Of a stretch of DNA of 64,000 nucleotides, positions 60,506-64,000 are shown piece after piece. Source of the DNA: SCRA01 sp035533275 (GTDB lineage Bacteria > Vulcanimicrobiota > Vulcanimicrobiia > Vulcanimicrobiales > SCRA01). A program made the translations under genes and the position numbers. A model generated the notes under the pieces. It searched no databases, had not been told where the DNA came from, and was given only the letters and a program-made list of their open reading frames with translations. Every line of letters begins with the position of its first letter. The first letter of the stretch is position 1. The DNA is taken from the NCBI GenBank assembly GCA_035533275.1, contig DATLUD010000077.1, forward strand, positions 62,001-126,000, in the 5' to 3' direction.

Positions 60506-61939
60506 GTGTCCTGCAGCGCGAATCTGCTCACTCGAACGGCTCACGAACGCGTCGCCTACTTGCGCGAGAACCTCGCACCCGGCCTCTTCAGGGGCATCGG
60601 GGGAGACGAGGGAGTCGCCTGGCGCCTTTCCCCCGAGCCGTTCGCGCTTTCTCCGGCGACGTTCGGCCGGATCGAGCGGCTGGGGAACGACCTGCTCGCG
60701 TTCTACCGCGCGGCGAACAAACTCTACCTGCAGAGCGTCAAGGGGACGGCACCCGCGTTCGTGGCCGAGTACCTCGAGCGCGGCAAGCCCGAGCACGTCA
60801 TCAAGCTCGCGCGTCAGAATCGCTGGAAGCAAGCCGTTCCCGGGGTCATCCGCCCCGACTTGATCCTCACCGACGGCGGCTTCATCGCCAGCGAGCTCGA
60901 CAGCGTCCCCGGCGGAATGGGCTTCGTCGGGGCCATGTCGCAGACGTATTGCGAGCTGGGCGACGAGGTGGTGGGCGAAGCCGACGGCATGCTCGAGCGC
61001 TTCGCGGCGATGATCGCCGCGACCGCCGGCATCGAGCGCCCGACGGTGGCGATCGTGATCTCCGACGAGTCGGGCGACTACCGCGGCGAGATGGAGTGGT
61101 TCGCGCAGGCGCTCCGCGACGGCGGGTACCTCGACGCGTACAGCGTGCACCCCCGCGACGTCGTCTTCACGGAAGAGGCCCTCTTCCTGCGCGTGGCCGA
61201 TGGCCGCGAGGAGCGCATCGACGTCGTCTACCGCTTCTTCGAGCTCTTCGACCTGCTCAACGTTCCCAAGCAGGAGCTGCTCCTCTACGCCGCGCGCCAC
61301 GGCCGCGCGGCGATGACGCCGCCGCCGAAGGCCCATCTCGAGGAGAAGCTGCTCTTCGCGCTGCTTCATCACGGCCGCCTGGCCGCATTCTGGAAGGCGG
61401 AGTTGGGCGAGCCGGCGTTCTCGAATCTCGCCAAGCTTTTCCCGGAGACGTGGGTGCTCGACCCGCGCCCGCTTCCGCCCCAGGCGACCATCGCCGGTCT
61501 CACCGCCGCGGGCAGAGCCGTGTTCTCGTGGGAGGACCTCGTTCCGCTGGGCAAGAGCGATCGCGACTTCGTCGTCAAGCCGTCGGGCTTCGATCCCATG
61601 GCCTGGGGCTCGCGCGGCGTGGTGGTCGCCAACGATCTCACGCGCGAGGCGTGGGAGCAGGCGCTGCAGCATGGCCTCGCCGCCTTCGACGAGACGCCTC
61701 ACATCCTCCAGCGCTTTCACAAGGGTCGCCGGGTGAAGATCGACTATCTGGATCCGGCCGCGGACGAGCTGCGCACCATGGACGGCCGCGTACGCCTCTC
61801 GCCCTACTACTTCGTGACAGGCGACGAGGCGAAACTGGGCGGGATCCTGGCCACGGTGGCACCAGCCGACAAGCGCCTCATCCACGGCATGTCGGACGCG
61901 ATCATGGCCCCGTGCTCCGTGCGCGACGACGGTGCATGA
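60506..61939 (+). CDS. ATP-grasp-like (circularly permuted) protein of unknown substrate
   Basis: The protein has 477 residues from the GTG at 60506, which has GGAGGGG 8 nt upstream; longer frames into upstream sequence are spurious. Blocks typical of pre-ATP-grasp/glutathionylspermidine-synthase-like ligases are seen: LILTDGGFIASELDSVPGGMGF, VAIVISDESGDYRGEM, RIDVVYRFFELFDLLNVPK and DFVVKPSGFDPMAWGSRGVVV (nucleotide-binding loop). The substrate is unknown. A DUF421 gene overlaps its stop by 4 nt. The 150-bp gap upstream contains a 19-codon ORF (60427-60486) of doubtful meaning. Confidence 0.72.
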   Translation: MSCSANLLTRTAHERVAYLRENLAPGLFRGIGGDEGVAWRLSPEPFALSPATFGRIERLGNDLLAFYRAANKLYLQSVKGTAPAFVAEYLERGKPEHVIKLARQNRWKQAVPGVIRPDLILTDGGFIASELDSVPGGMGFVGAMSQTYCELGDEVVGEADGMLERFAAMIAATAGIERPTVAIVISDESGDYRGEMEWFAQALRDGGYLDAYSVHPRDVVFTEEALFLRVADGREERIDVVYRFFELFDLLNVPKQELLLYAARHGRAAMTPPPKAHLEEKLLFALLHHGRLAAFWKAELGEPAFSNLAKLFPETWVLDPRPLPPQATIAGLTAAGRAVFSWEDLVPLGKSDRDFVVKPSGFDPMAWGSRGVVVANDLTREAWEQALQHGLAAFDETPHILQRFHKGRRVKIDYLDPAADELRTMDGRVRLSPYYFVTGDEAKLGGILATVAPADKRLIHGMSDAIMAPCSVRDDGA

Positions 61940-62514
61940 CGACGAGTCCCTGGCACGACATCCTGACCCTCGCCGGTCCGTGGTGGTCGATCCCGCTGCG
62001 GACCGCCGCCGTCTATCTGGTCCTGCTCATCGGCGTGCGCATCACCGGCAAGCGTCAGATCGGCCAAATGACGCTCTTCGACCTCGTGCTCTTGCTGATG
62101 CTGAGCAACGCCGTGCAGAACGCCATGACGGGGCCGGACGACTCGGTGACGGGCGGCGTGACGGCCGCCGCCGTTCTGCTGCTGGTCAACGGCGTCGTCT
62201 CGCGCATCACGTTCTATAGCCGCAGCGCGCGCAAGCTGGTGGAGGGCGAGCCCACCATCGTCGTTCGCGACGGCGTCATCCTGCGCGAGAACTGCAAGCG
62301 CGAGCTCCTCACTCCGGAGGAGATCGAGACGGCGATGCGAGAGCACGGGATCCACGACCTCGGAGAAGTCGGCCTCGCGGTCCTGGAGATCGACGGCTCC
62401 ATCAGCGTGATCCCCAAGAGCGAGCTCCACCCGCACGCCGTGCCGCTGCCGTACCCCGGCACGAAGCGCCACGCCCACCCCGTGCGGTTCCTGCGCGGCC
62501 CGCACGGCGTTTGA
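61936..62514 (+). CDS. DUF421 family membrane protein (YetF/YdfR-like)
   Basis: This is a 192-residue protein starting at ATG 61936 in overlap with the ATP-grasp stop (ATGA). The first 90 residues have three TM segments with the motif GVRITGKRQIGQMTLFDLVLLLMLSNAVQNAMTG, typical of DUF421/YetF. The C-terminal soluble domain has RSARKLVEGEPTIVVRDGVILRENCKRELLTPEEIETAMREHGI and VLEIDGSISVIPKSE. The function is unknown. It is convergent with phoU, 15 nt apart. Confidence 0.9.
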   Translation: MTTSPWHDILTLAGPWWSIPLRTAAVYLVLLIGVRITGKRQIGQMTLFDLVLLLMLSNAVQNAMTGPDDSVTGGVTAAAVLLLVNGVVSRITFYSRSARKLVEGEPTIVVRDGVILRENCKRELLTPEEIETAMREHGIHDLGEVGLAVLEIDGSISVIPKSELHPHAVPLPYPGTKRHAHPVRFLRGPHGV

Positions 62515-62529
62515 CTCGACCGCGGTTCG

Positions 62530-63162
62530 CTAGACGAGCATCTCCTTGACGTGCCAGGCGATGTTCTGCGCGCGGTCGCCGATGCGCTCGACCGAGGAGA
62601 GCGTGAAGAGCAGCTGCGTCGCCGCCGCCACCATGCGCGAATCCTCTTCCATGGCCACCTGGAGCGCGCGGATCCCGTTGTGATAGCGGATGTCGACCTC
62701 GTCGTCGCGGTCGATCACCAGTTGGCAGAGCTCGACGTTCTGATCGGAGAAAGCGGTCACCACGTCGTGGAGCATGTCCGCGGCGATCGTCCCCATCTTC
62801 AGGATCTCGACGTTGGCGGGGCGCACCGGCATGTCGGCGATCGCGATCGCGCGCTTGGCGATCTCCACGCCGTAGTCACCGACGCGTTCCAGGTCGACGA
62901 TCGTCTCCAGCATGGCCGCGATGGTGCGCAGCTCGCTCGCCAGCGGCTGCTGGCGCCACAACAGCTCGATGCAGGCCGCCTCGACCTTGCGACGCAGGTC
63001 GTCGAGGGTGTCGTCGCCGGCGATGACGCGCCGAGCCAGCTCCGTGTCGCGCCGGTCCATCGCGGCGATGGAGTTCCTCACGGCCTCCTCCGCCAACGCA
63101 CCCATGCGCAACACGTCCAGCCGCGTGCGCTCCAGCGCCTCGTGGTAGGCCGTTCGGGCCAT
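62530..63162 (-). CDS. phoU: Phosphate-signalling PhoU-family protein
   Basis: This is a 210-residue helical protein starting at ATG 63162, with GAGGAGGTGGAG upstream. It has two PhoU repeats: YHEALERTRLDVLRMGALAEEAV and later VEILKMGTIAADMLHDVVTAFS. Each is followed by an acidic metal-binding block (DDTLDDLRRKVEAACIELL and DDEVDIRYHNGIRAL), and by DLERVGDYGVEIAKRAI or SVERIGDRAQNIAWHVKEM. The protein represses phosphate uptake via the Pst/PhoR system. No pst genes are in the window. It is divergent from the hydroxyacyl-CoA dehydrogenase. Confidence 0.94.
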   Translation of the reverse strand: MARTAYHEALERTRLDVLRMGALAEEAVRNSIAAMDRRDTELARRVIAGDDTLDDLRRKVEAACIELLWRQQPLASELRTIAAMLETIVDLERVGDYGVEIAKRAIAIADMPVRPANVEILKMGTIAADMLHDVVTAFSDQNVELCQLVIDRDDEVDIRYHNGIRALQVAMEEDSRMVAAATQLLFTLSSVERIGDRAQNIAWHVKEMLV

Positions 63163-63212
63163 CGCTCCACCTCCTCGTCGCACCCCGCACGGGCGCCGCA
63201 CCCGGATCCGTT

Positions 63213-63231
63213 CGTGATAGGTTATATCACG
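63213..63231. promoter_or_regulatory. Inverted repeat CGTGATA-N5-TATCACG, probable operator
   Basis: Seven-base arms CGTGATA (63213-63219) and TATCACG (63225-63231) flank the 5-base spacer GGTTA in the 127-bp divergent gap between phoU and the hydroxyacyl-CoA dehydrogenase. The AT-rich core contains TTATAT, which could serve as a -10 element. Such a palindrome is typical of a dimeric repressor site, but the regulator is not identifiable here. Confidence 0.6.
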
Positions 63232-63289
63232 GTACGCCCGCAGGTTCCAGCCCCAGGGCGACGAACCCCGCCGCGTTTACGGAGGAGGT

Positions 63290-64000
63290 ATGGTGGAGAT
63301 TCGGAAGGTCGGCATCTGCGGCTCCGGGCTCATGGGGTCCGGCATCGCGCAGGCATGCGCATCGAGCGGCTTTGAGACCACGGTCTACGAAGTGAGCCGG
63401 GCGGCGCTCGACAAGGGATTCGCGGGCATCCGCTCGTCCCTCGACAAGTTCGTCGAGAAGGGCAAGCTGGCCGCGGCCGATCGCGATGCCGCGCTCGCGC
63501 GTCTGAAGCCGTCCGCGGCGCTGGAGGACCTCGCCGGCTGCGATCTGGTCATCGAGGCCGTCGTCGAGAATATGGACGTCAAGCGCGCACTCTTTGGACG
63601 GCTCGACGGGCTGCTGGCACCTCACGCCGTCATCTGCTCGAACACCTCGAGCCTCTGCGTCATCGAGATGGCGGCGGCGACCAAGCGGGTGGATCGCGTG
63701 GCGGGACTCCACTTCTTCAACCCCGTGCCCATCATGCGGCTGGTCGAGGTCGTTCGAACGATCGAGACCTCCGACGCCACGATCGCCTCGCTGACGGCGT
63801 TCGCGGAGCGCCTGGGCAAGCGCGCGGTCCACGCCAAGGACACGCCCGGCTTCGTGGTCAACCGTCTTCTGGTGCCCTATCTGCTCTACGCGATCCGCGT
63901 CTACGACGAGGGCCTGGCCAGCATGGAGGACATCGACGAGGGCATGAAGCTCGGATGCGGTTACCCGATGGGCCCGTTCACCCTGCTCGATTTCGTGGGC
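63290..64000 (+). CDS. 3-hydroxyacyl-CoA (3-hydroxybutyryl-CoA) dehydrogenase, 3' end beyond window
   Basis: This gene is open to the window end; 237 codons are visible from the ATG at 63290, preceded by GGAGGAGG. A GTG at the next codon is an alternative. The NAD-binding motif is GICGSGLMGSGIAQACASSGF (G-x-G-x-x-G, about 9-28). The catalytic region shows EAVVENMDVKRALF, SNTSSL, and VAGLHFFNPVPIMRLVEV with the catalytic His, then DTPGFVVNRLLVPYL. Visible length fits a 280-310 residue enzyme (HBD/PaaH). It probably reduces acetoacetyl-CoA or oxidises 3-hydroxyacyl-CoA. Confidence 0.92.
   Translation, partial: MVEIRKVGICGSGLMGSGIAQACASSGFETTVYEVSRAALDKGFAGIRSSLDKFVEKGKLAAADRDAALARLKPSAALEDLAGCDLVIEAVVENMDVKRALFGRLDGLLAPHAVICSNTSSLCVIEMAAATKRVDRVAGLHFFNPVPIMRLVEVVRTIETSDATIASLTAFAERLGKRAVHAKDTPGFVVNRLLVPYLLYAIRVYDEGLASMEDIDEGMKLGCGYPMGPFTLLDFVG

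Overview
The window is one contiguous piece of a GC-rich (roughly two thirds G+C) bacterial chromosome. The organism is flagellated and diderm: it has P-ring and L-ring genes (flgI, flgH), a TonB-dependent receptor, an RND pump and several exported c-type cytochromes. The taxon cannot be fixed from the sequence. An uncultivated or little-cultivated high-GC diderm lineage (Eremiobacterota/Vulcanimicrobiota or Rokubacteria-like) is a guess. I found no rRNA, tRNA, CRISPR array or insertion sequence, and no intergenic stretch above 300 bp.

Region 1 (1-20.7 kb) is a late-flagellar cluster, nearly all on the minus strand. In transcription order it runs flgB-flgC-fliE, then flgF-flgG-flgA-flgH-flgI-flgJ(N-terminal type)-flgM-flgN-(30-codon ORF)-flgK-flgL-fliW-csrA, then flagellin, two glycosyltransferases (one with a TPR-like tail), flaG, fliD, fliS and a small coiled-coil protein. 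Six sites resembling the sigma-28 (FliA) consensus TAAA-N15-GCCGATAA sit in front of flgB, flgF, flgM, flagellin, the first glycosyltransferase and flaG. Two of them lie so close to the ATG that the mRNAs should be leaderless. The flagellin promoter is embedded in the csrA stop codon.

Region 2 (20.7-26 kb) holds a quinoprotein alcohol dehydrogenase followed by a cytochrome c, divergent from a TonB-dependent receptor. A three-tier nested inverted repeat lies between them. Region 3 (26-39.8 kb) is housekeeping and accessory: an ABC exporter, a small zinc-ribbon membrane protein, a photolyase, a cytochrome c lipoprotein, a GNAT-like protein, a LolA-like exported protein, QueG, an RND transporter and a two-GTPase dynamin-like protein.

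Region 4 (39.9-53.8 kb) has an aldehyde dehydrogenase and an NCS1 permease, then a soluble chemoreceptor signalling domain fused to a DctP-type TRAP solute-binding domain, and an Ogt/ATL-like protein whose active-site Cys is Ala. Next comes a locus that looks like selenoneine biosynthesis: SenA-like and SenB-like genes are divergent, with CapA-like and MetE-like genes downstream of senA and an acyl-CoA ligase overlapping senB. A hypothetical gene and a gamma-glutamyltransferase follow. Region 5 (53.8-64 kb) carries an exported barrel-like protein, a Na+/H+ antiporter, a PAP2 phosphatase, an alpha/beta hydrolase, moaE-moaD with a HAD phosphatase, an ADP-ribosylglycohydrolase-like protein, an exported small protein, an ATP-grasp-like protein with a DUF421 membrane protein, phoU, and the start of a 3-hydroxyacyl-CoA dehydrogenase that runs off the end.

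The observations I rate highest are the cytosolic MCP-DctP fusion, the sigma-28-like promoters in front of rod and ring genes (with leaderless starts), the selenoneine-type locus, and the nested hairpin beside the quinoprotein/TonB pair.
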